Notes: generated by a model from the sequence alone, not told the origin. Numbered from the stretch's first letter, positions 1 through 9,316 are shown. The stretch: 64,000 nt of DNA from WJMD01 sp964596015 (GCA_964596015.1 CAZQSB010000003.1:1-64000); one strand, 5' to 3'. Numbers and translations are program-made.

Positions 1-584
1 TCGTTGTTCGTTCCGTAGGTGATGTCGCGGGAGTACTGCTCGCGACGCTCCTCGGGGGTCAATCCGGTCTGAATGCAGCCGACGCTCAATCCGAGCGTCT
101 CGAAGACGTGTCCCATCCACTCGGCGTCGCGGCGGGCCAGATAGTCGTTGACCGTGACGAGATGGGCCCCCTTGCCGGGAAGCGCGTTCAGATAGAGGGG
201 CATCGTGGCCACGAGGGTCTTGCCCTCGCCGGTGGCCATCTCGGCGATCCCGCCCTGATGGAGCTCGATGGCGCCCATGAGCTGCACGTCGAAGGGCACC
301 ATGTTCCATTCGGTCTCGTGTCCGACGACGGCCCAGCTCGTGCCGACGAGACGGCGGCACGTCTCCTTGACGACCGCGAAGGCCTCGTGCATGAGGTCGT
401 CGACCGTATCGCCTTCCGAGAGACGCCGTCGGAACTCCTCGGTCTTCTCCCGGAGTTCGCCGTCCGAGAGCGCCTCGTAGGACGAGGCGAGCTCGTTGAT
501 GAGGGCGACCTCGGGAAGAAGCCGCTTGACCTCGCGGTCCTGCCTGCTTCCCACGAGCCGCTCGAGGATCCTGCCGAATACCAC
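1..584 (-). CDS. secA: Protein translocase subunit SecA, N-terminal part (truncated by window edge)
   Basis: SecA is the ATPase that drives preproteins through SecYEG at the inner membrane. The 194 visible residues begin VVFGRILERL and contain the helicase motif I segment MATGEGKTLVA near residue 112, followed by the characteristic NDYLARRDAEWMG and ITYGTNNE stretches of nucleotide-binding domain 1. The rest lies beyond position 1. I chose the GTG at 584 because an AGGAGA ribosome-binding site sits 6 bases before it; no upstream ATG fits. A TTGCGC-17-TAGCTT promoter lies about 50 bases upstream. SecG, another translocase part, is encoded at 21160-21585. Identification is certain; completeness cannot be judged. 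Confidence 0.96.
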   Translation of the reverse strand, partial: MVFGRILERLVGSRQDREVKRLLPEVALINELASSYEALSDGELREKTEEFRRRLSEGDTVDDLMHEAFAVVKETCRRLVGTSWAVVGHETEWNMVPFDVQLMGAIELHQGGIAEMATGEGKTLVATMPLYLNALPGKGAHLVTVNDYLARRDAEWMGHVFETLGLSVGCIQTGLTPEERREQYSRDITYGTNN

Positions 585-629
585 GGGCTCTCCTGTTCTC
601 CTGGTGTCGCACGTTCGGGTCGACCCAAC

Positions 630-658
630 AAGCTAGCAGACCCCCGCTCGGCGCGCAA
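630..658 (-). promoter_or_regulatory. Candidate sigma70-like promoter of secA
   Basis: On the minus strand TTGCGC (658-653) is followed after 17 bases by TAGCTT (635-630), preceded by TGC as in an extended -10. It lies about 45 bases before the secA GTG. The same TGCTAGCTT core recurs before radC. Confidence 0.45.
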
Positions 659-706
659 GACGCGGCATGAAGAGGCGGACGCTGCCGCCGCGCGCGGCGA
701 GGGGCG

Positions 707-2116
707 TCAGCGGCCGCCCGCGTTCTCTTCCGGTCGCTCCTGCACGGTGAACCGCAGCTCGGTCACGTCCTCGAAGTACTGGCCCGACGAGTACGTGGGC
801 CTGGCCCTCAGGCGAAGCGTGTAGCGTCCGGGAGCGACGAAGGCTCCCGACCTCCCGAGGCTTCCGTCCCAGCGCTCCGCCGTCACACCGACGGCCCGGC
901 GGCGGTTCGAAAAGAGCGTGTGAACGATGTCTCCGTCGTCGTCGAGGATCTCGGCGGTGACGCGGGAGACCTCGGTCAGTCGGTAGCGGATCCGCGAGGA
1001 CTCCCCCGGGACGACCGGCTGGGGCTCGAGCGCCGGGTCCTCAATGTCGGTCCCGATCCAGTAGTACTGCGCTCCCGCCCGCTCGGTCACGAAGATCTGC
1101 CCGAACCGGCGCCAGATGGTGATGCCCCTGGGTTCGTCGAACTCCCCTTCCCCCGTGCCGGAACTCCCGAAAGTCGTCACGTAGGCGAGCCCCGCGTCGA
1201 ACTTGTGAACGGCGCCCAGGCCCCGGTCGACGGCGTAGACGTTCCCGTAGTAGTCGATGGCGACGTCGCCCAGCGACGCGCCTGGAACCGGGAGCTCCTC
1301 CACGGTGACGCTTGCGAGGAGCCGGCCGTCGCGGCCGAAGGTCGTGAGCCTGCCCCCTCCCCGGTCGGTCACGGCGATGAACTCGAGACGTCGAGCGATC
1401 CAGGGGTCGTCGGCCTCGACCGCGTCGATACCCCGCGGAGCGTCCAGCAGGACGACACCCGACGGGTCCTTGGTGAAGGCGCTTTCGTGGGCGCCCGCGC
1501 CCGACATCAGGACCACGCGGTCGTTCCCCGTGTCGGCGACGTAGACCGTTCCTGAAGCGCCGAGCGCGACGCCCTCCGGCGCGAAGAACTCCCTCTCCCC
1601 CGGCCCCCTCGTGCCGAACGAACGGACGTATCGCAGCGTGTCGTCCTCGTAGGCGAGCCGGACGATGCGGTCGTTGCCCGTGTCGGCGACGAAGACGTTC
1701 CCGCGCTCATCGGCCGCGACATCCAGCGGGTTTCGGAACCTGGCGGGTCCGCTCCCCGGCGAGCCGTAGATGTCGGCCGCGTAGAGCGACGTGTTGTAGA
1801 TGAGCTCGGAGCGGCCCGAGTTCAGACCGAACACGGTGAGTTCGTCGTCGTCGTGAGGCGTCGAGGGATCGTCCTTCGACTTGAGCTTGACGGCCGTTAT
1901 GCCCGCCGGCTCGTCGAACCGGGTACGGCCGCCCAGGTGGAGGAAAAGGTGGAAGCTCGTGACCCGGGTGATGCCGAGGCAGTGGCCGAAGGGCGGATGG
2001 ACGAGCGTCGTCTGGTCGGTGTCGGCCGCTGCTCCGGTGTGCAGGAGAAGAGCCAGCGCCGCGAGGACGACCGGCGACACGTTTGCCCTGAAGACCGCCC
2101 GGATGCGTTGATTCAT
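707..2116 (-). CDS. Exported NHL-repeat beta-propeller protein with FlgD-Ig-like tail
   Basis: A 469-residue protein of unknown specific role. It starts with a signal peptide (hydrophobic residues 13-30, cleavage probably after GAAA). Residues about 110-370 hold repeated NHL-type units, each with patterns such as VAADERGNVFVADTGNDRIVR and VALGASGTVYVADTGNDRVV, which fold as a beta-propeller. Residues about 385-455 resemble the FlgD-type Ig-like module (ITAEILDDDG, WDGSLGRSG, APGRYTLRL) common on exported proteins of FCB bacteria. Its ATG overlaps the purN stop by four bases, so the two are probably co-transcribed, although no functional link is obvious. Likely periplasmic or surface located. 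The function beyond ligand or protein binding is not inferable. Confidence 0.85.
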   Translation of the reverse strand: MNQRIRAVFRANVSPVVLAALALLLHTGAAADTDQTTLVHPPFGHCLGITRVTSFHLFLHLGGRTRFDEPAGITAVKLKSKDDPSTPHDDDELTVFGLNSGRSELIYNTSLYAADIYGSPGSGPARFRNPLDVAADERGNVFVADTGNDRIVRLAYEDDTLRYVRSFGTRGPGEREFFAPEGVALGASGTVYVADTGNDRVVLMSGAGAHESAFTKDPSGVVLLDAPRGIDAVEADDPWIARRLEFIAVTDRGGGRLTTFGRDGRLLASVTVEELPVPGASLGDVAIDYYGNVYAVDRGLGAVHKFDAGLAYVTTFGSSGTGEGEFDEPRGITIWRRFGQIFVTERAGAQYYWIGTDIEDPALEPQPVVPGESSRIRYRLTEVSRVTAEILDDDGDIVHTLFSNRRRAVGVTAERWDGSLGRSGAFVAPGRYTLRLRARPTYSSGQYFEDVTELRFTVQERPEENAGGR

Positions 2117-2766
2117 CGTGTGCTCCGGGACGCCGCGCCGTCCGTGGGCGGCGCGACGACGACGCGACGGCCCTCGATCGAGAGACGGTCCTCCGCGATG
2201 AGCTGGAGCGCTTCCGGATAGGCCTGATGCTCCTGTTCGAGGATCCGTGAGGCCAGCGAGTCCGCCGTGTCGTCAGGGAGCACCGGCACCGCCTTCTGGA
2301 GGATGATCGGCCCCGTGTCGACGCCCGCGTCCACGAAGTGGACCGTACAGCCGGACCACTTCACGCCGTATTCATAGGCCTGCCGCTGGGCGTGGAGTCC
2401 CGGAAACGACGGAAGGAGCGACGGATGGATGTTGATGATGCGGCCCCGGTATCGCCTCAGGAACGAGTCGTGCAGGATCCTCATGAAGCCCGCCAGAACC
2501 ACCACATCGACGTCGCGCTCATCGAGGGCCCGGCAGTACTCGGCCTCGGCCTCCGGCGTCAGCCTCGTCCGGAACTCTCCGGGCGGGATGTGAAGAGCTT
2601 CGACCCCGGCCTGCCGCGCGCGGTCGAGTGCCGCCGCGTCCTCGACGTCCGAGATGACGACGACCACGTCGACGTCTATCGAGCCCTCCCTCGATCGCTC
2701 GAGGATAGCGGCGAGGTTCGAACCCCTTCCGGATGCCAGCACACCTGTCCTCAGGCGCTTCACCAT
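2113..2766 (-). CDS. purN: Phosphoribosylglycinamide formyltransferase
   Basis: PurN uses 10-formyltetrahydrofolate to formylate GAR in the third step of purine biosynthesis, in the cytoplasm. The protein (217 residues) shows the N-terminal GVLASGRGSNLAAIL phosphate-binding loop, the catalytic region INIHPSLLPSFPG with the conserved Asn-His pair, and the VDAGVDTGPIILQ segment containing the catalytic Asp. An open frame extends to an ATG at 2823, but the ATG at 2766 is preceded by GGAGGA at ideal spacing and matches the family start, and the candidate promoter overlaps the longer start, so 2766 is preferred. It is followed with an ATGA overlap by the NHL-repeat gene. No other purine gene is in the window. 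Confidence 0.95.
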   Translation of the reverse strand: MVKRLRTGVLASGRGSNLAAILERSREGSIDVDVVVVISDVEDAAALDRARQAGVEALHIPPGEFRTRLTPEAEAEYCRALDERDVDVVVLAGFMRILHDSFLRRYRGRIINIHPSLLPSFPGLHAQRQAYEYGVKWSGCTVHFVDAGVDTGPIILQKAVPVLPDDTADSLASRILEQEHQAYPEALQLIAEDRLSIEGRRVVVAPPTDGAASRSTR

Positions 2767-2799
2767 GGGTCCTCCGGGAATGAGGCGAGCGGAAGGCGC

Positions 2800-2828
2800 T
2801 TGACGGTCGGTCGGGGCGAGCATAAGGT
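2800..2828 (+). promoter_or_regulatory. Candidate promoter for the M16 peptidase pair
   Basis: TTGACG (2800-2805), 17 bases, TAAGGT (2823-2828) on the plus strand, about 95 bases before the first M16 start. It overlaps the oppositely oriented purN promoter, sharing the bases of both -10 elements. Confidence 0.45.
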
Positions 2829-2848
2829 CGCTTCGTTCTCCGAGTCAA
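2819..2848 (-). promoter_or_regulatory. Candidate sigma70-like promoter of purN
   Basis: On the minus strand TTGACT (2848-2843), 18 bases, TATGCT (2824-2819). It lies about 50 bases before the preferred purN ATG and covers the alternative upstream ATG at 2823, arguing against that start. Confidence 0.55.
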
Positions 2849-2923
2849 GCGTGGCCCGCTCCGGCGAAGCAGCGGCGCCGCACCGTACGTCCATCCATGC
2901 CCACCCGTTCGAACGAGGAGAGG

Positions 2924-4183
2924 ATGACGCGCTCCCCCGACAAGCAGGACATCAGGCGTACCAGGCTCGAGAACGGGCTCACCGCGCTCACCGCGAGAAG
3001 GCCCGGCTCGAGGGTGGCCGCCGTGCTCATCCTCTACCGCGCGGGGCTCATTCACGAGCCGCCGGATCTGTGCGGCGTGGCGCATCTGACCGAGCACATG
3101 CTCTTCCGCGGGACTCCGGAGCGTCCCCAGGGGTGGATCGATGTCACCACCGGCGAGCTCGGCGGCGTCAACAACGCCGTGACGACATCCGACTATACCG
3201 CCTGCTACTTCCTGCTTCCCAGAGAGCACTGGCGGGTGCCCCTCGAGATCGAGGCCGACCGGATGACCGGCTGCCTGTTCGAGCCGGACGCGTTCGAGAT
3301 CGAGCGGCGGATCGCCATCGAGGAGCGCGCGATGCTCTCGGACGATCCCGAGGCCGTTCTCGACGAGAGCGCCGCCGCGCTGGCGTTCACGGTCCATCCC
3401 TACGGGCGACCGGTCGCCGGCCGGAGAGAGGACCTGGAGAGGATGTCGTTCGAGGACGTGAGGAGGTTCTACGACTCGTTCTACGTTCCCGGACGCGCGA
3501 TCCTGGTCGCGGCCGGAGGGATCGACCACGACGAGGTCGCCCGCGCGGCCGAGTCTCTGTTCGGTCCCATATCGGCCGCCGGAGCCTCCCCGCAGTCGCC
3601 GCCTCCGGAGCCGAATCAGACCGCGCCCAGGCGCCGCGTCGTCCAGCTCCCGGGCGTCTCCAGACAGTGCATGATCTCGTATCACTGTCCCGAGGCCTCG
3701 CACCAGGACAGCCCGGCCCTCGAGGTCCTCACCGCGATCCTCTCGTCCGGACGCAGCTCGAGGCTCTACAGGAGATTCGTCGGCGACGGGGGAATGGCCA
3801 CGGAGGTCTCGGCTTCGCGACATCTCGACCTCGACCCGGGACTCTTCCAGATCGGGGCCAGCGTACTGTCCGACGTCCGCGAGCGCGAGTTCGAGGACGA
3901 GCTTCTCCGCGCCGTGGCCGAAGTCGTCTCCAGCCCGCCCGACGAATCCGAGATGGCGAAGGCCCGGGCGCTGATCGGTGTCGACCTGGCGCTCCACAGG
4001 GAGTCCGCGCTGGGCCTGGCGGGTACGCTGGCGTTCTGGGAGTCCCTGGGCGGCTGGGAGAAGGGAGAGGCCTTCGACCGCGCTGTTCAGGATGTCGGCA
4101 GCGACGACATCGTCCGGGTAGCGGGCCGCTACCTGACGCCGGAAAGGAGGAACGTCGTATGGCTTCGTCCCCGCGCAGCGTGA
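2924..4183 (+). CDS. M16 family zinc metallopeptidase, catalytic subunit
   Basis: A 419-residue M16B-type peptidase. The inverted zinc motif HLTEH (HXXEH) is intact near residue 50, and the distal zinc-ligand helix IERRIAIEERAM follows about 75 residues later, so this subunit should be catalytically competent. M16B enzymes cleave peptides inside a clam-shell formed by two subunits; the next gene provides the likely non-catalytic partner. No signal peptide is visible at the chosen start. I chose ATG 2924 because GAGGAGAGG lies directly before it; an in-frame ATG at 2897 lacks a ribosome-binding site. The stop overlaps the next gene by 25 bases, indicating translational coupling. Confidence 0.92.
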   Translation: MTRSPDKQDIRRTRLENGLTALTARRPGSRVAAVLILYRAGLIHEPPDLCGVAHLTEHMLFRGTPERPQGWIDVTTGELGGVNNAVTTSDYTACYFLLPREHWRVPLEIEADRMTGCLFEPDAFEIERRIAIEERAMLSDDPEAVLDESAAALAFTVHPYGRPVAGRREDLERMSFEDVRRFYDSFYVPGRAILVAAGGIDHDEVARAAESLFGPISAAGASPQSPPPEPNQTAPRRRVVQLPGVSRQCMISYHCPEASHQDSPALEVLTAILSSGRSSRLYRRFVGDGGMATEVSASRHLDLDPGLFQIGASVLSDVREREFEDELLRAVAEVVSSPPDESEMAKARALIGVDLALHRESALGLAGTLAFWESLGGWEKGEAFDRAVQDVGSDDIVRVAGRYLTPERRNVVWLRPRAA

Positions 4184-5445
4184 CGCGGGTCGTCGCTCCG
4201 TCGGGCCTCGTCGTCCTGGCCGAGAGCATGCCGGAGTGCCCCACGGCGACCGTCGTGCTCTCCGTGCTCGCCGGGACGCGGAGGGAGCCCCGAGGTCTCG
4301 AGGGACTGGCCACGCTGACCGCCGACGCGCTCCTGGAAGGGGCCGCGGGACGCGGCGCCGAGGAGCTGGCCTGGGCGATCGACTCCGTGGGCGCCTCGGT
4401 CGACGTGCTGACGGGTTACGAGGCGGGCCGGATCGTGGCCACCTGCCTCGGCGAGAGCGTGCCCGACATCATCCGGCTCGTCGCGGATGTCGCCTACCGA
4501 CCGGGTTTCGCTGAGTCCGCGGTCGAGCGCTCGCGACGCAGGCTGCTTCGCGAGATCGAAGAGGAGCAGGACGATCCGTACACGGTGTCCCAGCGAGCGC
4601 TCTTCCGGCTGGTCTTCGGCGACCACCCGCGCGGCCGGGCCGGCATCGGGACAACTGAGGGCGTCTCCGCGTGCGGCGTGGAGGACGTCCGCGCGTTCCA
4701 CGGGAGCCGCTTTCGACCCGACACCTCGGTGCTCTCCGTCGCGGGACGGTTCGACGTCGACGCGGTCCTGCGCGCGGCCGAGGCGCTCGTGGCTCCCGCC
4801 GGCGAACACGAGGAGACGGCGATCCCGGAACCCTCTCCCCTTCCGCCTGCGAGCGAGCTCGTCCCCCGCGAGGGCGAGCAGGCCCATCTCGCTATCGGAA
4901 CGACCGGCATCCGCCGGACCGACCCGCTCTACATTCCGGCCGCGCTGCTCGACGTCATCTTCGGCGACAGCGCGGGGTTCGCGTCCCGGCTCGCGGCCAG
5001 GCTCAGAGAGGGCGACGGCCTCGCCTATCTCGTCGAGGGCGACGTCGTCGGGACCTCGGGCGTGGACCCCGGCCTGGTCTGGATCTACACGGCCACGTCG
5101 CCCGACAGGTCGCGCGAGGCGCTTGCCGCCGTCGAAGCCGAGATGCGAAGAGCTTCCAGCGGCCCTCCCACCGCGCGCGAGCTCAGGACAGCCGTCGCCT
5201 TCCTGAAGGGCCGCCGGATCCTGGAGCGCGAGACCGCCGAGGCCCGCGCCGCCTCGCTCGTCCGCATGGAGCGGTACGACCTGGGTTTCGACTACGACGA
5301 GCGGTACCCGGCGCTTCTGGACGCCGTCACGGTCGAGGACGTGGCGGAGGCCGCGGCGCGGCTTCTGGACGTCTCCCGCTGTTCCGTCGTCTCCGTCGGA
5401 CCGCTGGACGAGCCGCTTCCTCTTCCCGCCGAAGAGACACTCTAG
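4159..5445 (+). CDS. M16 family peptidase-like protein, probable non-catalytic partner
   Basis: This 428-residue protein has the M16 fold, but where the partner has HLTEH this one reads GLATLTADALLEG, so the zinc-binding and catalytic residues are gone. The C-terminal half keeps the LREGDGLAYLVEG element, the Arg/Tyr pair that typically binds substrate in the non-catalytic subunit of M16B heterodimers. This matches the known alpha/beta arrangement. The reading frame is open far upstream, but the ATG at 4159 has a strong AAAGGAGG at 4143-4150 and matches the family length. Its TAG stop shares the palindrome CTAG with the stop of convergent comEC. Confidence 0.9.
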   Translation: MASSPRSVTRVVAPSGLVVLAESMPECPTATVVLSVLAGTRREPRGLEGLATLTADALLEGAAGRGAEELAWAIDSVGASVDVLTGYEAGRIVATCLGESVPDIIRLVADVAYRPGFAESAVERSRRRLLREIEEEQDDPYTVSQRALFRLVFGDHPRGRAGIGTTEGVSACGVEDVRAFHGSRFRPDTSVLSVAGRFDVDAVLRAAEALVAPAGEHEETAIPEPSPLPPASELVPREGEQAHLAIGTTGIRRTDPLYIPAALLDVIFGDSAGFASRLAARLREGDGLAYLVEGDVVGTSGVDPGLVWIYTATSPDRSREALAAVEAEMRRASSGPPTARELRTAVAFLKGRRILERETAEARAASLVRMERYDLGFDYDERYPALLDAVTVEDVAEAAARLLDVSRCSVVSVGPLDEPLPLPAEETL

Positions 5446-7860
5446 CCGCGCCGCTCACGGCGGCTTCGCGACCGAAGCAGCGCGCTGCGGCCGCTCCCCA
5501 CCGTTCGGACGCTCAAGTCATGGTCGCGGATCGCGACGATCACGGCGCCGTCGCGGTCGGTCCTCAGGACGAGCGCTCCGAGGCGCTCGAGACGCGCGAG
5601 CGTCGCCTCGTCCGGGTGACCGTGACGGTTGGAGCGCCCCACCNNNNNNNNNNGAGACCACCGCGACAGACGGCGACGTCCTCCCGACGAAGTCCTCGCA
5701 GGACGATGTCGCGGAGCCGTGGTGAGCGACCTTGAGCACGTCCGCTGGGGGCGGACCTCCCGCGGCGATGATCTCGGCCTCCGCTCGCCGTTCGATGTCG
5801 CCGGTGAAGAGAGCGTCGCCGCCCTCGGTGAGAAGGAGCGCGACGATCGAAGCGTCGTTCTCCGCGGCATTCTCGGACAGCGTCAGGGATGGCCAGAGCA
5901 GGACGAGCGAGGGTCCGTCCGGTACGAGAAACAGCGTGTCGCCGCGAGCGACCTCCTCTACCGCGACACCGAGACTCTCCGCGGCGGCCGCGACCCTGCC
6001 GAGCTCGGGATGCGACGCGCGCCCCGGCGGAACGAACAGTCGTTCGACGCGAACGGAGCGCATCACCTCGGCCGCGCCTCCGAAGTGGTCGGCGTGCGCG
6101 TGCGTCACGACCAGCGCGTCGAGTCGAGAGATGCCGTCTCTCATGAGATGCGGCGCTATGACCGCCCCGCCTGCGCCCGCCGGTCCCGCGTCGATGAGGA
6201 CGCGCTCTCCGGCCGCCTCCACGAGAGCGGCGTCGCCCTGTCCGACATCGTAGAAGGTCACGCGGGCGGACGTGGCTCCCGGTTCGCCCGGCCTTCCGAG
6301 CGCGGCCGCGATGAGGGCCGCCGCGGCGAGACACCAGGCCGACCGGCGGGCGGAGCGCGACGGCCGGCCGGAGAACCCGACGGCCAGAGACACGAGCGCG
6401 GCGGGGACCGCGAACCACGTCCCCGGACACCAGACGGCCCACGGAAACGCGGCCGCGCCCTCGGCGATGTGCGCGAGACCGGCCGCGGCCGCCCACCCCG
6501 CTCCGGAGAAGAGCGGCGCGGCGGCCGGGACGGCGATGTCGGAGGCGACGCTCAGAAGGCCGCACGCCAGCGACGCTCCGGCCAGCGGAACGGCGGGCAG
6601 GTTCGCCAGCGGCGAGATCATCGAGAGTCTTCCGAAGGACGCCAGAAGCACCGGGGCGACGCCGAGCTGAGCGGACGTTGAGAGCGCGAGCGCGTCGACG
6701 AGTCCGCCGGCCCATCGGCTCCGGACGGGCGCGAGCGCCGCGAGCGGGCGTCGGACAGCGGCGAACGTACCGACGATGCCCGCCGCCGCTCCGAACGAGA
6801 GCCTGAATCCCAGGTCGTGGAGGTCGCCCGGGCGGGCCACGAGAAGCGCGAGCGCGGCAAGACCGACCACGTTGGCCGCGCTGGTTTTCCGCTGCGCCAG
6901 GGCCGCCGCGGCGTAGACCGTCGCCATGAGCGTCGCCCTGATCGCTGAGGGTCGGGGACCGACGACGGCGACGAAGAGCGGCAGCGCCAGGACCGCGCCG
7001 ACGAGGGCCGCCCTGCGCGGCACGCGGGCCGCTCGAAGAAACGTCCGGATCATCAGGAGCAGAAGAGCGATGTGGAGTCCCGAGACGGCCAGGACGTGGA
7101 CGGTGCCGGACCTGCGGAAGGTCTCCAGGGTGTCCCCGTCCAGCCCGTCGGATGCGCCGAGCAGAAGTCCCCTCAGCACGGGAGCCACGTCCGCGTCGAA
7201 CCTCTGAGCGAGAACTTCCTCTATACGCGCCCGCAGGCGATCGCCCGCCCGACGGGGTTCCGCGACAACTTCGAGTGAGCGCGCTCTGAGCGTCAACCGG
7301 ACGCCCCGTGAGCGAAGGTAGCGTGGGAAGTCGAAGGCTCCGGGGTTCGTGGGGCCGCGCGGCAGTCCCGGCCTCCCGCGGACCCGGACGCGCGAGCCCC
7401 GCGCCGGCGCCTGTCCCTCCGCCGGGGAGGTCACCCAGACCTTCCCTGAGACCTCCGTCGCGCCCGCGGGCGAGCGCAGCGAGTCGGCGGCGACCACGAG
7501 CCGGCAGCCGCCATCCGCGCGCGCCCTGGACTCGACGACGTGGCCGGTCACCGTGATGTTGCCCGGCGGGAGCGCGCGCGCGATGTCGTCGGGCGCGAGC
7601 CGGTCGAGCCTCACCTGCGCGTGGAGCGCGGCGGCGAGCGCGAGGGCCGCCAGGGCGGCCACGTCCGCCGGCCAGCGCCGAGCGCCGCCGGCCGCTCTGC
7701 CGCCGTTGCCGACGACGAGGTGGACGCCCGCGCCGATCAGGAAGCCGGCCGCCGTCAACACCGCTGTCAGGTGCGCGGAGAAGCACCCCGCCAGCGCGGT
7801 CCCGGCCGCCAGCGCGACCGCGGCCGGAACGGCCGGAGCGCGGCCCCTCTGTTCGATCAT
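5442..7860 (-). CDS. comEC: ComEC/Rec2 DNA-uptake channel protein, interrupted by an assembly gap
   Basis: ComEC forms the inner-membrane channel and processing nuclease for transforming DNA. The N-terminal half has multiple membrane segments and the ComEC competence domain (VLAVSGLHIALLLL near residue 260). The C-terminal part is a metallo-beta-lactamase-like domain beginning VTFYDVGQGDAALVEA with the zinc motif THAHADHFGG and later VAHHGS. A run of 10 N at 5644-5653 breaks the frame; the part before the gap ends SPSVAVV and the part after reads VGRSNRHGHPDEATL in another frame. Removing the Ns joins them as VVSVGRSNRHGHP, the normal family sequence, giving 802 residues. No clear ribosome-binding site precedes the ATG. 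The stop overlaps the convergent M16 stop. Confidence 0.92.
5644..5653. other. Assembly gap (10 N) inside comEC, probably zero length
   Basis: Ten N characters. Deleting them and directly joining the flanks restores the comEC frame and a conserved family motif, so the true missing length is probably 0 (or a small multiple of 3). Confidence 0.9.
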
Positions 7861-7933
7861 GATGAACCGGTCGGGGAAGGAAGGAATGGAAGGGCACCGC
7901 CGATGGAAGCAACCGGCGTGCCCGTTCGAGAGG

Positions 7934-9205
7934 TCAGGCTCGCGTGCGTCTGGCCACGACGACCGTCATGTCGTCCGTCGGCGTGCCCGGCCCGGAGAAG
8001 GCGTCGGCCTCCGTCACGAGAAGCGACGCCATGACGCGGGCCGGCGCCCCCCGCGCCCGGAGCGCCGTCTCGATCACGCGGCGCTCGCCGAAGAACTCGT
8101 CGCCGCTCTCCGCTTCCGTCAGTCCGTCGGTGTAGATGACCAGATACTCCTCCGGTTCGAGCTCGACGGTTCCCTGCTCGTACTTCGAGCCGCGGAACAT
8201 GCCCAGAACGGTTCCGCCCCTGTTGAGGAATTCGGTCGAGCCGTCACTCCGGAGCAGGATGGGCGGGTTGTGTCCGGCGTTGACGTAGGTCAGGCCGCCG
8301 GCGGGATCGAGGACCCCGTAGAAGAGCGTGGCGAAGGTCTCCGCGGCAGTGCTTCTCGCCAACGCGTTGTTCGCCCGCTCCATGATGGCGGAGATCGAAT
8401 AGAGGTTCTCCACGTGTGAGCGGAGCGTGCCCTGCAGCGACGCGGCCAGCAGCGCCGCTGGCAGTCCCTTGCCCGAGACGTCGGCGACCGCTATCCCCAG
8501 ATGCCCGTGCGGGAGTTCGATGTAGTCGAAGTAGTCGCCGCTGATCATCTGGCTCGGGAGATTCACTCCGGCGACCTCGTACCCGGGAATGACCGGGTCG
8601 CGGCCGGGCAGGAGGCGTTCCTGGATGGTCCTGCCGAGGTTGAGCTCGTGCTCGAGCTCCCGCCTCTTGAGCGCCTCGTCTCGGCTCGCTATGGCGGCGG
8701 CGTGGTTCCTCGCGTTGATGATGGCCACGCTGGCGACGGCCGCCAGCGCCGAGAGGAACTCGCTCGCGTCCCGGGAGAACGCGTCGACGGCCGGGCTCTG
8801 GACGTCGACCACGCCGATGACCCGGCCCCGGAAGACCATCGGGACCACAAGCTCCGAGCGCGCCCCGCGAAGACCGGCGAGATACCGGTCCTCCTTCGAC
8901 ACATCGGGGACGATGATCGGTTCCCCGGTCTGAGCGACCCGCCCCGTCAATCCCTTTCCGACCCTGAGTTCGACGCGCTGGACGATGCTGTCGGGATAGC
9001 CGTAGCGGGCGGCGACGTTGAGGGTCCGGCCGTCGTCGTCGATGAGAAGGATGGTGCAGTACTCGAAGCCGAGGATCCGGTGCGTCAGATACAGCAGACG
9101 CTCAAGAATGGTGGATACCTCGAGGGTCGAGGTGATGGTCTTCACGGCCTCGAGCAGGGTCCTGTACTGCAGAAGGCTGTCGTCGCGCGGCGTCGCTCTG
9201 CTCAT
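7934..9205 (-). CDS. GAF domain PP2C/SpoIIE-type serine phosphatase (RsbU-like)
   Basis: This 423-residue protein has an N-terminal GAF sensor domain (about residues 20-165, with VGKGLTGRVAQTG and ELVVPMVFRGRVIGVVDVQSP) and a C-terminal SpoIIE/RsbU PP2C phosphatase domain (about 205-420). The phosphatase metal-binding signature is seen in ISGDYFDY, VADVSGKGLPAAL, YVNAGHNPP, YTDGLTEA and TDDMTVVVA. Family members dephosphorylate anti-anti-sigma factors in partner-switching pathways; no anti-sigma or STAS partner is in the window. The open frame runs to 9277, but MSRATPRDD at 9205 is the more family-like start; the ribosome-binding site is weak in either case. It ends 73 bases before comEC, in the same direction. 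Confidence 0.9.
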   Translation of the reverse strand: MSRATPRDDSLLQYRTLLEAVKTITSTLEVSTILERLLYLTHRILGFEYCTILLIDDDGRTLNVAARYGYPDSIVQRVELRVGKGLTGRVAQTGEPIIVPDVSKEDRYLAGLRGARSELVVPMVFRGRVIGVVDVQSPAVDAFSRDASEFLSALAAVASVAIINARNHAAAIASRDEALKRRELEHELNLGRTIQERLLPGRDPVIPGYEVAGVNLPSQMISGDYFDYIELPHGHLGIAVADVSGKGLPAALLAASLQGTLRSHVENLYSISAIMERANNALARSTAAETFATLFYGVLDPAGGLTYVNAGHNPPILLRSDGSTEFLNRGGTVLGMFRGSKYEQGTVELEPEEYLVIYTDGLTEAESGDEFFGERRVIETALRARGAPARVMASLLVTEADAFSGPGTPTDDMTVVVARRTRA

Positions 9206-9209
9206 TTTC

Positions 9210-9238
9210 TTGACAGGGTGCTCACTTTGTGATAAAGT
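9210..9238 (+). promoter_or_regulatory. Candidate sigma70-like promoter of the 66-residue membrane protein
   Basis: TTGACA (9210-9215), 17 bases, TAAAGT (9233-9238) on the plus strand, about 80 bases before the GTG at 9317. The -35 is a perfect consensus match. Confidence 0.6.
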
Positions 9239-9316
9239 TGGAGATAGTGAGAGAGGAAGACGTCGCGAAACCCCCATGGCGCGGGCCGTTGGGACGATCT
9301 GGGAGGAGGACGGTAC

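Noticed and set aside
2338..4158. 607 codons of open frame upstream of the second M16 gene
   Set aside because: It is antisense or out of frame to purN and the first M16 gene and has no domain character; the strong ribosome-binding site at 4143-4150 marks the true start at 4159.
5564..7912. Alternative 782-codon minus-strand frame over comEC
   Set aside because: Arg/Gly-rich out-of-frame shadow; ComEC motifs are all in the neighbouring frame.
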